Origin: Fimbriimonadaceae bacterium
GTDB lineage: Bacteria > Armatimonadota > Fimbriimonadia > Fimbriimonadales > Fimbriimonadaceae
Assembly (NCBI GenBank): GCA_026129685.1
Contig: JAHCHO010000011.1
Location: 1 to 64,000, forward strand
Direction: 5' to 3'
Length of the DNA stretch: 64,000 bases
Shown here: piece by piece, positions 1-7,461 of the stretch
How positions within the stretch are numbered: position 1 is the stretch's first letter
Layout: the number at the start of each line of letters is the position of its first letter
The notes under the pieces: model-generated
The model's database searches: none
Told to the model about the DNA's origin: nothing
Seen by the model: only the letters and a program-made list of their open reading frames with translations
Translations under genes and position numbers: made by a program

Positions 1-105
1 GAGGCGGCGCGGGCGGAGGACGTCTTTGTCATTTCCGGCTTTCCGCAGGATCGCACGGTTCTTCAGGAGAGTGTCCCCGCCCCGGGAGTCCAAAGCGTCG
101 ATTGA
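1..105 (+). CDS. 3' end of an unidentified CDS (cut by window edge)
   Basis: Frame 1 is open from the first base to a TGA at 103-105 and encodes 34 residues (ending PAPGVQSVD). The codons are GC-rich in third position like the neighbouring genes. The product cannot be recognised from so short a tail. It lies directly upstream of an IS110 transposase, so it may be an intact gene end or one broken by the insertion; bases left of the window would decide. Confidence 0.4.
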   Translation, partial: EAARAEDVFVISGFPQDRTVLQESVPAPGVQSVD

Positions 106-1384
106 GAATCTTCCCGCCGAACGAACGGACGGTCGATGATCGCAAAGACCCGCTCGGGTTCTCGGGCCGCCCGGCGCCGCACTCAGGAGGGATCGTACCG
201 AAAATGAACGCGCGCATCGTCGGAATCGACGTGGCCAAGGACACGCTGAGCTGTTGGAGCCAGGGCCGGGCGGTGGAGATCGCCAACCGCCGGACGGAGA
301 TCCGCCGCTTTCTCAAAGGACCGCCTCCGGACTCCGTCGTCGGCGTCGAGGTCACGAGCTCGTACCACCGGACGGCGGTGGACCTGGCCTTCGAAACGGG
401 GTTCGAGGTTTACGCGCTGAACCCGGTGGACTGCGCCCGATACCGTCAGGCTCTTCACGGTCGCGGCAAGACCGACGAGATCGACGCCCGGTTGATCGCC
501 CGCTTCGTGGAGCGCGAGCGCGACTCCCTGCGTCGCTACGCGCCCTTGCCGGAGAACGTCCGAAGGCTCAAGGACCTGCTCTCCCGAAGGGAGACCATGG
601 TCAAGGCCAGAGCGATGATGGGCCAATCGCTCGAGGGGGTTCCCGATCTGGCCAAGCCGGCCAAAGGCGCGCTCGAGGGCGTGGACCGGCTGATCCGATC
701 CCTGGGCGAGGCCATCTCGTCGCTGACGGACGAGATGGAGGGGAAGGACCTGCTCCCGAGCGTTCCGGCGGTGGGACCGCTGGGCGCGGCCCAGGCGCTG
801 AGCGTTCCGACCACGGGAGGGTTCAAGTCGGCCGACGCGTTCGTCGCCTACGCCGGGCTGGACTGCCGTCCGCAGGACTCGGGACCGCGCGTGGGCAGGC
901 GCGTCCTGAGCAAGCGAGGGAACCGGTACTCGCGCAAGCTTCTGTTCCTCTCCGCGCTCTGCGCCTGTCGAACGACCGCCTGGAAGCCCTACTACCAGAG
1001 ACAACTGGCCAAGGGTCTGGCCAAGACCCAGGCCCTCGTGGTCCTGGCCCGCAAGATCGCCCGCACCGTCTGGAGCGTGTACACCCACCGCGCGCCCTTC
1101 GATCCGGCGCGCCTCTACTCACAAAAACCAACCGCACCTTGACACGACACCATAGAATCTCCTGAGGATCGGAGAATCCCGGACCGAGGCGCCATCCAAC
1201 GGGACCCCTCGCAAGTTCAGAGTGGCAGGTTCCCTGGAGCCCCATTCCAGTTCGTAATCGGCCGCCGTCGGGACCTTTGCCCCCCCACCCCCCGCGATGT
1301 TGCCGCCTCCCCGGGCTAACATCCTTTCGTTCGTGGGGTCCGTTGAGATCGGGAGCCCCCACGAGGCAACGGGAGGTTGTCACT
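106..1384 (+). mobile_element. IS110-family insertion sequence (ends not defined)
   Basis: The element must contain the transposase at 204-1142 plus non-coding flanks. IS110 elements usually lack terminal inverted repeats and target duplications, so the borders cannot be read directly. The limits given are only the outer non-coding bounds: left of it is the stop codon of the preceding frame, right of it a new short ORF. A motif GAGAATC recurs on both sides (about 104-110 and 1171-1177). A small hairpin (TCTCC, loop of 8, GGAGA) lies at about 1157-1174 just after the transposase. Either flank could encode the bridge RNA. Confidence 0.5.
204..1142 (+). CDS. IS110-family transposase (DEDD recombinase)
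   Basis: A 312-residue transposase that moves its element through a RuvC-like DEDD catalytic domain and a C-terminal Transposase_20 domain with a serine. The acidic tetrad can be placed at D9 (VGIDVAKD), E49 (GVEVTSS), D91 and D94 (KTDEIDARLIARF). The C-terminal domain shows the helix-hairpin-helix stretch SVPAVGPLGAAQ near residue 186 and the DSG/SKRGNRYSRKLL region, where S226 is the candidate serine. The ATG at 204 was chosen over a longer open frame from 102 because it begins right at the conserved N-terminal strand and follows AGGAGGG at 185-191. The length is normal for the family. Known IS110 elements use a bridge RNA made from a non-coding end; about 100 bp upstream and 240 bp downstream are non-coding here. 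Confidence 0.93.
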   Translation: MNARIVGIDVAKDTLSCWSQGRAVEIANRRTEIRRFLKGPPPDSVVGVEVTSSYHRTAVDLAFETGFEVYALNPVDCARYRQALHGRGKTDEIDARLIARFVERERDSLRRYAPLPENVRRLKDLLSRRETMVKARAMMGQSLEGVPDLAKPAKGALEGVDRLIRSLGEAISSLTDEMEGKDLLPSVPAVGPLGAAQALSVPTTGGFKSADAFVAYAGLDCRPQDSGPRVGRRVLSKRGNRYSRKLLFLSALCACRTTAWKPYYQRQLAKGLAKTQALVVLARKIARTVWSVYTHRAPFDPARLYSQKPTAP

Positions 1385-1543
1385 TTGAAACCGAGCAACA
1401 AGGTCGTGGGAGCGATCGCCATGGCGGCTTGTTCGCCCATCGCCGTCGCCCAATCGGGGACGGACTATGATCCGGCGAACCCCGAAACACTGGCAGTTGC
1501 GGCGTTCTGCGAGACCGCCCCTTTTGCCCTCGCCTCCGCTTAG
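1385..1543 (+). CDS. Short exported-peptide ORF, unknown (possible remnant)
   Basis: A 52-codon frame starting with TTG at 1385, preceded by GGGAGG at 1371-1376 with 8-nt spacing. The N-terminus looks like a signal sequence (KPSNKVVGAIAMAACSPIAVAQ), followed by about 30 polar residues ending ETAPFALASA. Its TAG stop at 1541-1543 interlocks tail-to-tail with the TAA stop of the convergent ABC exporter (shared TTAG). No family is recognised. It may be a real small secreted peptide or the 5' end of a truncated gene. Confidence 0.35.
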   Translation: MKPSNKVVGAIAMAACSPIAVAQSGTDYDPANPETLAVAAFCETAPFALASA

Positions 1544-3339
1544 CTCCCCGCTCCTTGTTGCTCGAGCAAGAACTGCTCGTTGTACAGCTTCGCGTAAAGC
1601 CCGCCCTGCGCCAGCAAGTCCGTGTGCCGGCCTCGTTCCACGATCCGCCCGCCGTCCACCACCAGAATCTGGTCCGCCGCGTGGATCGTCGAGAGACGGT
1701 GGGCGATCGCAAAGGTGGTTCGCCCCTGCATCAAAGAGTTCAGGGAGTTCTGAATCAGCCGCTCCGAGGTCGTGTCCAGCGCCGAGGTCGCCTCGTCGAG
1801 AATCAGGATCGGCGGGTTCTTCAGAATCGCCCGCGCGATCGCCAAACGTTGCTTCTCTCCGCCCGACAGCTTGTAGCCCCGTTCACCGACCACCGTCTCG
1901 TAGCCCTCCGGCAGGCCCGCGATATGGTCGTGGATCGCCGCCGCCCGGCAAGCTTCGATCAGTTCCTCGTCCGTTGCCTCCGGCTTGGCGATCCGTAGGT
2001 TCTCCGCGATGGTCGTATGGACGAGGTACGTCTCCTGCGTCACCATCCCGACCACCCGTTTCAAGTCCTCCATCGCGATGTCTCGGATGTCCGTGCCGTC
2101 GAGCAGGACCCGCCCTGCGTCCACGTCGTACAGCCGGGGAATAAGGTACGTCAGGGTCGTCTTGCCCGCCCCCGACGGACCGACCAACGCGACGAGTTCC
2201 CCCGTCCGCGCCGAAAGAGACACCTCCTGCAGGGTCCAGTCCTCCGAGGCCTGGTCGTACTTGAAACCGACCCCTTCGAACGTCACCTCGCCCCGCACCG
2301 ACCCAACCGGCAACGCTCGCGCCCCCGGCGAATCCTGGATGTCGTGCGGCATGTCGAGGTACTCGAAAATCCGCGCGAACAGCGCCAGCGAACTCAGCAG
2401 CTCCACCTGCGTCGCCATGATGCCGGTGAGCGGGAAAAACATCCGGGTCTGCAACGCCGAGAACGCGACCAACATGCCGACGGTGATCGAAGTGTCTCCC
2501 CGGAACAACAGGAACCCCGCCAGCCAGTAGATCAGCGCCGGAATGATCTGCGTGATCACGCGGATCATCGCGAAGAACACGTACTGCAACACCGACGCCT
2601 TGATCTGCCAGTGCGCCAGCTTCTGGTTCTCCAGGTCGAACTTGTTCGCCAGCACGTCCGCCCGCCCGATCGTCTTGCCCAACAGGGCGCCGGAGACCGA
2701 CAGGTTCTCCTGCATCATCGAGTTGATCTCGGCGGTCTGCTCCTGCGTCCCCTGCCTCACGTCCCGCGCGAAGTCCCCCACCCATCGCCCGAACACCGCG
2801 AACACCGGCACGAGCGCGATCGCCAGCAGGGTGAGCCGCCAGTCCATCCAGAACATCGCCGCGATCGCCGAAACCACGATCGCCACGTTGCTGATCGCGT
2901 CCACCAGCGTGTTGCTGACCACGTTCTGGATGCCCCCCACGTCCGAGATGAGTCGGGTCTGAATGTCGCCCGTCCGCGTGCTCGTGAAGAACCGCAGCGA
3001 CATCCCTTGAAGGTGGGTGAAGAGCCGATGCCGAATCTCGCACATGATCTTCTGGCCGATCACCACGCTCTGGTACCCGTACAGAAGCGTGACCCCCGCC
3101 GCCGCCAACGTGATCACGATCGTCAGAATCGAGTAGGACGCGATGACGCCAATGTCCTTCTTCTGCAGACCCTGGTCGATGATGACCTGGAGGAAGAAGG
3201 GAGGCGCAAGCCCGAGGAGCACTCCGACCATCACCGTGGCGAGCATCGTGATCGTCGCCGCCCGATGCGGTCCGAACAGGCCGATCACGCGCCGGATCTC
3301 GGCGCGACGGTTCGGGGCGGGCGTGTCCGCAGGGGTCAT
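1540..3339 (-). CDS. ABC transporter, fused permease/ATPase (MsbA/LmrA-type exporter)
   Basis: A 599-residue half-transporter that would dimerise in the inner membrane to export a lipid, drug or peptide. Residues 1-330 form the six-helix ABC_membrane domain, with hydrophobic stretches near 30-55, 65-90, 150-185 and 255-295. The nucleotide-binding domain follows: Walker A GPSGAGKTT near residue 387, signature LSGGEKQR, Walker B ILILDEATSALD and H-loop IAHRLST. The length is typical. The ATG at 3339 precedes the conserved first helix and has only a weak ribosome-binding site. It is followed by an epimerase gene on the same strand 41 bp upstream, but no substrate can be inferred. Stop codons overlap with the short ORF on the other strand. 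Confidence 0.93.
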   Translation of the reverse strand: MTPADTPAPNRRAEIRRVIGLFGPHRAATITMLATVMVGVLLGLAPPFFLQVIIDQGLQKKDIGVIASYSILTIVITLAAAGVTLLYGYQSVVIGQKIMCEIRHRLFTHLQGMSLRFFTSTRTGDIQTRLISDVGGIQNVVSNTLVDAISNVAIVVSAIAAMFWMDWRLTLLAIALVPVFAVFGRWVGDFARDVRQGTQEQTAEINSMMQENLSVSGALLGKTIGRADVLANKFDLENQKLAHWQIKASVLQYVFFAMIRVITQIIPALIYWLAGFLLFRGDTSITVGMLVAFSALQTRMFFPLTGIMATQVELLSSLALFARIFEYLDMPHDIQDSPGARALPVGSVRGEVTFEGVGFKYDQASEDWTLQEVSLSARTGELVALVGPSGAGKTTLTYLIPRLYDVDAGRVLLDGTDIRDIAMEDLKRVVGMVTQETYLVHTTIAENLRIAKPEATDEELIEACRAAAIHDHIAGLPEGYETVVGERGYKLSGGEKQRLAIARAILKNPPILILDEATSALDTTSERLIQNSLNSLMQGRTTFAIAHRLSTIHAADQILVVDGGRIVERGRHTDLLAQGGLYAKLYNEQFLLEQQGAGS

Positions 3340-3380
3340 CGCTACCTGTTACCCGAATTGCGGCTCGCTTCGCCCAGCCG

Positions 3381-4358
3381 TCACAGTCCGAACCGCGTCG
3401 TCAACTCGTCCTCGAGCCGATCGTGCTCCGGGTTCACGCTCCGCCGAGTCGGGTCCGCGTCGTACCAGGCCATGATCTCCTCCGCTCCCCGCGCGAAAGG
3501 CACCGTCGCCGCGAAATCCGGCACCGCTCGCTTGACCTTCGTATTGTCGAACACCATGCTGTTGGCCTTGTCGCCCAGCAGGGCCGCCCCCCAACCCGGG
3601 TCCACCGCCGCGATCGCGTCGGAAGGGACGTGCACCTTCTTCGCCTCCGTCCCCGCCGCCCGCGCGACGATGTCGTAGATCTGGTTCCACGTGAGCCACT
3701 CGTCCGACGTGATGTGGAACGCCTCTCCGATCGCCCGGTTGTTGCCGAGCAAACCAACGAACGCTTTGGCGAAATCGGTGTGGTGCGTCAGCACCCAGAG
3801 CGAAGTCCCGTCCCCGTGAACCACCACCGGTTTGCCCTTACGCATCCGGTCTACCACGGTATAGCCATGGTCGAAAGGCAGAAGAGTACGGTCGTAGGTG
3901 TGCGAAGGACGGACGATGGTAAACGGAAAGCGCGTCTCGCGATGCGCGTGAACGAGCGTCTCTTCGCAGGCGATCTTGTTGCGGGAGTACTCCCACACCG
4001 GGTTCTCCAGCACCGTCGCCTCCGTCACCGGTAGCGACGAAGGCGGCGTCTGGTAGGCGCTGGCCGACGAGATGAACACGTACTGCCCGATCCGGCCTCT
4101 AAACACATCGAGGTCCTGCCGCACGTGGTCCGGCGTGAAGGCGATCCAGTTGACGACCGCGTCGAACGTCTCGTTCCCGATCGCCGCCTCGACCGACGCC
4201 CGGTCTCGCAGATCGGCCTTGAGTTGCCGCGCTCCGGTGGGCGTGCCGCGATGCGACGTCCCTCGATTGAGGAGCGTGAGATCGAACCCCTGCTCGATCG
4301 CCCGCGGCGAACACGCCGAACTGATGATCCCGGTACCGCCGATGAACAGCACTTTCAT
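3381..4358 (-). CDS. NAD-dependent epimerase/dehydratase family protein (atypical SDR)
   Basis: A 325-residue protein with an N-terminal Rossmann fold: MKVLFIGGTGIISSA carries the GGxGxxS-type dinucleotide-binding loop, LNRG the end of strand 2, and ADLRD the cofactor-contact turn. A YSRNK motif sits where the SDR Tyr-x-x-x-Lys pair belongs. Such atypical SDR proteins act on nucleotide sugars or are non-catalytic NAD(P) sensors; the substrate cannot be told. It starts at the first ATG directly before the strand. Upstream (4380-4703) is a repeat cluster, so it probably has its own promoter. It may be co-transcribed with the ABC exporter downstream. Confidence 0.85.
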   Translation of the reverse strand: MKVLFIGGTGIISSACSPRAIEQGFDLTLLNRGTSHRGTPTGARQLKADLRDRASVEAAIGNETFDAVVNWIAFTPDHVRQDLDVFRGRIGQYVFISSASAYQTPPSSLPVTEATVLENPVWEYSRNKIACEETLVHAHRETRFPFTIVRPSHTYDRTLLPFDHGYTVVDRMRKGKPVVVHGDGTSLWVLTHHTDFAKAFVGLLGNNRAIGEAFHITSDEWLTWNQIYDIVARAAGTEAKKVHVPSDAIAAVDPGWGAALLGDKANSMVFDNTKVKRAVPDFAATVPFARGAEEIMAWYDADPTRRSVNPEHDRLEDELTTRFGL

Positions 4359-4387
4359 GCCGCCGGTTTACCCTCTCGTTTCACCAG

Positions 4388-4458
4388 AGGTTGTCATTCT
4401 TGAGCCCGCATGATCGCCCCAACCCAAGCGACTCGACCCCGAGGGCGAAGAATCCCGG
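4388..4458 (+). repeat. REP-like repeat, copy A (split form)
   Basis: Begins TTGTCATTCTTGAGCCCG and ends GGGCGAAGAATCCCGG. The two conserved half-sites are separated by about 40 bp (ATGATCGCC, CCAAGCGACTCGACCCC). The half-sites match the widespread intergenic TGTCATTCTGAGCG...CGAAGAATCC type of repeat. Confidence 0.85.
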
Positions 4459-4482
4459 AAGCCCTGCCCGCGGCATCCACAA

Positions 4483-4553
4483 AGGTTGTCATTCTCGAGC
4501 CCGCCTGATCGCCCTAGACCCAAGCGACTCGACCCCAAGGGCGAAGAATCCCG
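4483..4553 (+). repeat. REP-like repeat, copy B (split form)
   Basis: Same architecture and length as copy A, with a few substitutions (TTGTCATTCTCGAGCCCG at the start, AAGGGCGAAGAATCCCG at the end). Copy spacing A to B is 95 bp. Confidence 0.85.
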
Positions 4554-4577
4554 AAACTGTGACGCGGAATCAATAGA

Positions 4578-4650
4578 GGGTTGTCATTCTTGAGCCCGCG
4601 TGATCGCCTTTCCGCCCTGAAAACTCAACCCCGAGGGCGAAGAATCCCGG
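4578..4650 (+). repeat. REP-like repeat, copy C (split form)
   Basis: Third direct copy. The outer half-sites are intact, but the middle is more diverged (TTTCCGCCCTGAAAACTCAA). It starts 95 bp after copy B, so A, B and C are regularly spaced. Confidence 0.85.
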
Positions 4651-4668
4651 CAAACCGATGCGCACCGC

Positions 4669-4702
4669 CCGGGATCCTTCACTGCGTTCAAGATGACAGC
4701 CC
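4669..4702 (-). repeat. REP-like repeat, copy D (compact, inverted)
   Basis: Read on the minus strand this is GGGCTGTCATCTTGAACG followed by CAGTGAAGGATCCCGG: the same two half-sites as A-C but contiguous and in opposite orientation. It can pair with copy C to make a stem in RNA or single-stranded DNA. Confidence 0.75.
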
Positions 4703-4787
4703 TACCTGCGCCGCCAGATCGCCTAACCCTAACCGACCGCGCGGAGCGGACCAATCCAACATTCTTCGTCCACTTTGCTCCCCCCTC

Positions 4788-4816
4788 TTGTTTTTGGCGA
4801 AAACGCTTCGTAACAT
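4788..4816 (+). promoter_or_regulatory. Candidate promoter of the DUF1573/pseudopilin operon
   Basis: TTGTTT at 4788-4793 and TAACAT at 4811-4816 are separated by 17 bp, a sigma70-type layout, about 45 bp upstream of the chosen start at 4865. The rest of 4703-4864 shows no gene. Confidence 0.45.
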
Positions 4817-4864
4817 GGGATCGGGCAGGACTTGAGCGACTGCCCGATGGAGGTGTCGCACATC

Positions 4865-5266
4865 ATGGGATGGTGGAAAGATAAGGGTCCGCCGATCATC
4901 GGAACGGCGTTGATCGTAGCGGGTGGCGTGACCGTCGTCGCCTCGTATGCGTCGGCGAGTCCGACCTTGGGGATCGTGTCGCAAGGAGCTATTGCTGCCG
5001 AAAAGCCACTGGCGGTCAGGCTCCGTGTGGACAACCCGGCGGTGGTCCCGATCGTCGTCGAGAACGCCGGGTGCGGCTGCAACATGACGCTCAGTTTTCC
5101 GCAGAGTCTTCGCGTGGCCCCGCTTTCGTCGTCCGAGTTCCTCGCGACCATTGACGTGTCGTCCGAACCCGTCGGCAAGCGTTCGGCCCTTATCAAGTTG
5201 GCGACGTTCGTGGGAGACCGGTTCGTCCCGCTCGTGGCGGAGGTGGAGTATGAGGTACGCCGCTAG
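4865..5266 (+). CDS. DUF1573-like exported protein
   Basis: A 133-residue protein with one N-terminal hydrophobic segment (residues 10-30), then a beta-rich domain containing the DUF1573 signature ENAGCGCN with C70 and C72. DUF1573 proteins are periplasmic or surface Ig-like domains of unknown function, often repeated; here there is one domain. The ATG at 4865 is preferred over ATGs at 4832 and 4850 because GGAGG lies at 4849-4853 with 11-nt spacing. The 3' end overlaps the pseudopilin gene by 17 bp, so translation is probably coupled. It is first in an operon of exported proteins, suggesting a shared envelope role. Confidence 0.7.
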   Translation: MGWWKDKGPPIIGTALIVAGGVTVVASYASASPTLGIVSQGAIAAEKPLAVRLRVDNPAVVPIVVENAGCGCNMTLSFPQSLRVAPLSSSEFLATIDVSSEPVGKRSALIKLATFVGDRFVPLVAEVEYEVRR

Positions 5267-6002
5267 TCGCCGCCAACGCGCTTTCACGCTGATCGAGCTC
5301 CTGGTCGTGATCGGCATCGTGCTCGTGGTCGCCGCCATCGTCTTTCCCGTCGTGGCCTCAGCGCGCGCTTCCGGGCGCAAGGCAACCTGCCTCTCCAGCA
5401 TGCGCCAACTCGCCCAGGCGTTCAGCCTGTACAAGGGAGACGACGACCTCTGGCACGTTCCGACCGTCATGTTGCACGCGTGGCTCGACGACCAAGGATT
5501 GAGCGGTCTGCACTGCCCGAACTACGTGAACGTGCCCCATATGCCCTACGAGCCATGGGCGAACCGGGGCTACGCAGTGAACTCGTGTCTTCTCGCCCCG
5601 GTGCGGGTTTCGAGCGAAGCGGAGGTGATCGTTCTCGCCGAGTCGGCTTGCGTCAGAGCCAAAGATGAGTTCGGCATCGAGTGGACCTACTGCCACGAGG
5701 ATTTGCCGATCCCCGATAGCCTGATGCGCGACCCGTTGTTTTCGCCTGTGCTGAACGGCACGGGAGCCGAGCCGATCGGGCAGTTCGGCGCTGAACGGCA
5801 TTTCGGCAAAGGCCACTACGCGTTTGTGGATACCCACGTCAAGACGCTCGACGCGTCCCGAATATCGCATCCCGCGCACACGAATCAGTGCGACGACTCC
5901 TTCCCGGAGTGGGTCGGCCCTCGCAACGGTCCGCGCTATGCCCCGATGTCGCTGTACCTGGGCCGACCTGTGTCGGTCTCCCGACGGTCTGTGGAGCATT
6001 AA
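5250..6002 (+). CDS. Pseudopilin-like protein with N-terminal cleavage/methylation motif
   Basis: A 250-residue protein opening MRYAASRRQRAFTLIELLVV, the type IV pilin/GspG signature with cleavage expected before the Phe and the Glu at position +5, followed by a 20-residue hydrophobic helix. The rest is a globular domain with scattered cysteines and a C-terminal part resembling the H-X9-DG type (AERHFGKGHYAFVDTHVK) common in large planctomycete/armatimonad pseudopilin families. The start at 5250 has GGAGG at 5239-5243 and overlaps the DUF1573 gene by 17 bp. It probably sits in the inner membrane or is assembled by a type II/IV pilus-like machine encoded elsewhere. Confidence 0.85.
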   Translation: MRYAASRRQRAFTLIELLVVIGIVLVVAAIVFPVVASARASGRKATCLSSMRQLAQAFSLYKGDDDLWHVPTVMLHAWLDDQGLSGLHCPNYVNVPHMPYEPWANRGYAVNSCLLAPVRVSSEAEVIVLAESACVRAKDEFGIEWTYCHEDLPIPDSLMRDPLFSPVLNGTGAEPIGQFGAERHFGKGHYAFVDTHVKTLDASRISHPAHTNQCDDSFPEWVGPRNGPRYAPMSLYLGRPVSVSRRSVEH

Positions 6003-6004
6003 AG

Positions 6005-6381
6005 ATGAAGACTAGTCCGATCTCCTTGTTCAGCCGCTATGTTGCACTCGCGCTGAGCCTCCTCGTCGCGAGCGCGGCATTCGCCCCCACCCACTACTAT
6101 CCTGGCAACACGTGCGCCACAGAGACGTGGACCACTGGAAAGGTCAATGTCTGCGGCTCGGCGGTTGCCCTCTGCCCCGGCTATTGCTACCAACGTTGGT
6201 ATCCCCACGCCAAGTGTTGGTTCAACCCGCTGGACCAATGTGCCGTGTCGGTTGGAGTCCAGGTCATCGCGAGGAGTACTGGTACCATTGCAGCATCTCG
6301 GCTAGAGGCAGTTGTCTCTGTGACAGCGGCGCTTACGCGGGGCCGTACTATGTCTACGTGACCTCGGACATCTGCGTATGA
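6005..6381 (+). pseudogene. Cys-rich secreted protein, apparent frameshift near 6237
   Basis: The ATG at 6005 starts a signal peptide (SRYVALALSLLVASAAFA) and a Cys/aromatic-rich domain (CPGYCYQRWYPHAKCWF). In that frame the Cys-rich character stops at about 6240 and the frame ends at 6361 with unremarkable sequence. Moving back one base gives CRVGWSPGHREEYWYHCS and a tail ending VTSDICV, again Cys- and Tyr-rich. Its TGA at 6379-6381 overlaps the next ATG (ATGA). One missing base near GACCAATGTGCC (about 6234-6243) would join the parts into a protein of about 125 residues. This could be a true mutation, an assembly error or recoding. The family is unknown. Confidence 0.6.
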
Positions 6382-7351
6382 AAACGCTGCTTGCGGTTGC
6401 TTGGCTACTCGCGGTCTCGATGGGGGCCGCTCTCGGTCAGGTCGCCACCGAGTACCGCATGGCGGTCGTGGTGCACGGCCATGACCTCGACGTGGAGGCG
6501 TCCGTGGAGCAGGACGCGCGCGCCATGCGGCTGAGCGGGATGCGCAAGGAACTCGTGGAGGCGAATCGCGCCAACCGCCGCGAGTTCCTCACGAAGATGC
6601 AGAAGGGCTTCGCGTTCGAGGGCACCGCCGCTTTCTACGCCGACGACCGCTTGCTTTGGTACTCGTTGCCCGCCCCCCTCGTGGCCAAGAACATCAAAGT
6701 GCTACAGGTACGGCAATGGGCGGACGAAAAGGCCCCGTCGAGGTGGGAGCCCCCGGGCTCAATGCCATGGTTCGTCCCGCGAGCCACCCCCTCGTGGCGT
6801 CGAACCTCGGCGACCGCTTGTTCCTCGCCGGACGTCTGCCGAAGGACGCCAAGCGCTCGGAATCGGGCGCGGGGGTGGAGACATGGTCTCGCCCCGACGA
6901 GGAGTTGGAGGTGATCCGCAAGGAAGGCAAGCCTGTGTCGGGTCGCCTCTTCCTGCATCCCGGTCGGGCGAGAAGCCTGATTGCGACGTACGAGGCGAGC
7001 CAGGATCGTATCGTCGTGACCCGGTACAAGAACGCTGTCACCAAGGCCCGAACGGAGACGTACACCCCGACCGGAAGAACCGTCCCGGTGGACGCCACCA
7101 TCGCCGTCGGCGACTCCGTGAGCGACTACCGGCTTGGCGGCGAGAAACAGGTGGTCTACGACTGGGCCGGCAAACTGCCGACGCTCGACGAACTGGAGGC
7201 GATGCGCACGGGTATGGGTTCCGAATCCGGTCGCATGCGCTACACCGGACTCGTGACCGGCGCCGCGCTCATCGTCGGCGGCGTCGCCCTCTTCGCGATC
7301 CGTCGCGCCCGCCGTTCGCGTTCTTCCCGTCGTCCGCTGAACGCCGCCTGA
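6378..7351 (+). pseudogene. Membrane-anchored exported protein, apparent frameshift near 6750
   Basis: The ATG at 6378 starts a signal peptide (LLAVAWLLAVSMGAALGQ) and about 100 residues in one frame up to VRQWADEKAPSRWEPP. After the CCCCC run at 6750-6754 the coding signal moves back one base (LNAMVRPASHPLVASNLGD onward) and continues to 7351. The C-terminus has a transmembrane helix (LVTGAALIVGGVALFAI) followed by an Arg-rich tail, so the bulk faces the periplasm. Restoring one C gives a protein of about 324 residues. No family is recognised. It is the last gene of the 4865-7351 operon and overlaps the Cys-rich gene by 4 bp. Confidence 0.65.
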
Positions 7352-7449
7352 CCTCGCGCGGAGGATTGCGCCTCCATTCCCCTCCTCTCGCGGGTTGCCC
7401 GCAGGGCGATCCCTTTCGGCGGGCGAGGAGGCCGAAGGCGTCGCACCGC

Positions 7450-7455
7450 TACAAT
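7450..7455 (+). promoter_or_regulatory. TACAAT -10 box, leaderless start of serine hydrolase
   Basis: TACAAT ends 6 nt before the ATG at 7462, so transcription should begin at or next to the start codon. No Shine-Dalgarno sequence is present and no clear -35 element is seen. Confidence 0.55.
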
Positions 7456-7461
7456 GTCCCC

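Noticed and set aside
4388-4702. Possible CRISPR array (three direct repeats at 95-bp intervals)
   Set aside because: The repeats are about 70 bp with only about 24 bp between them and match intergenic REP-type sequence. There are no cas genes, and an inverted copy is present.
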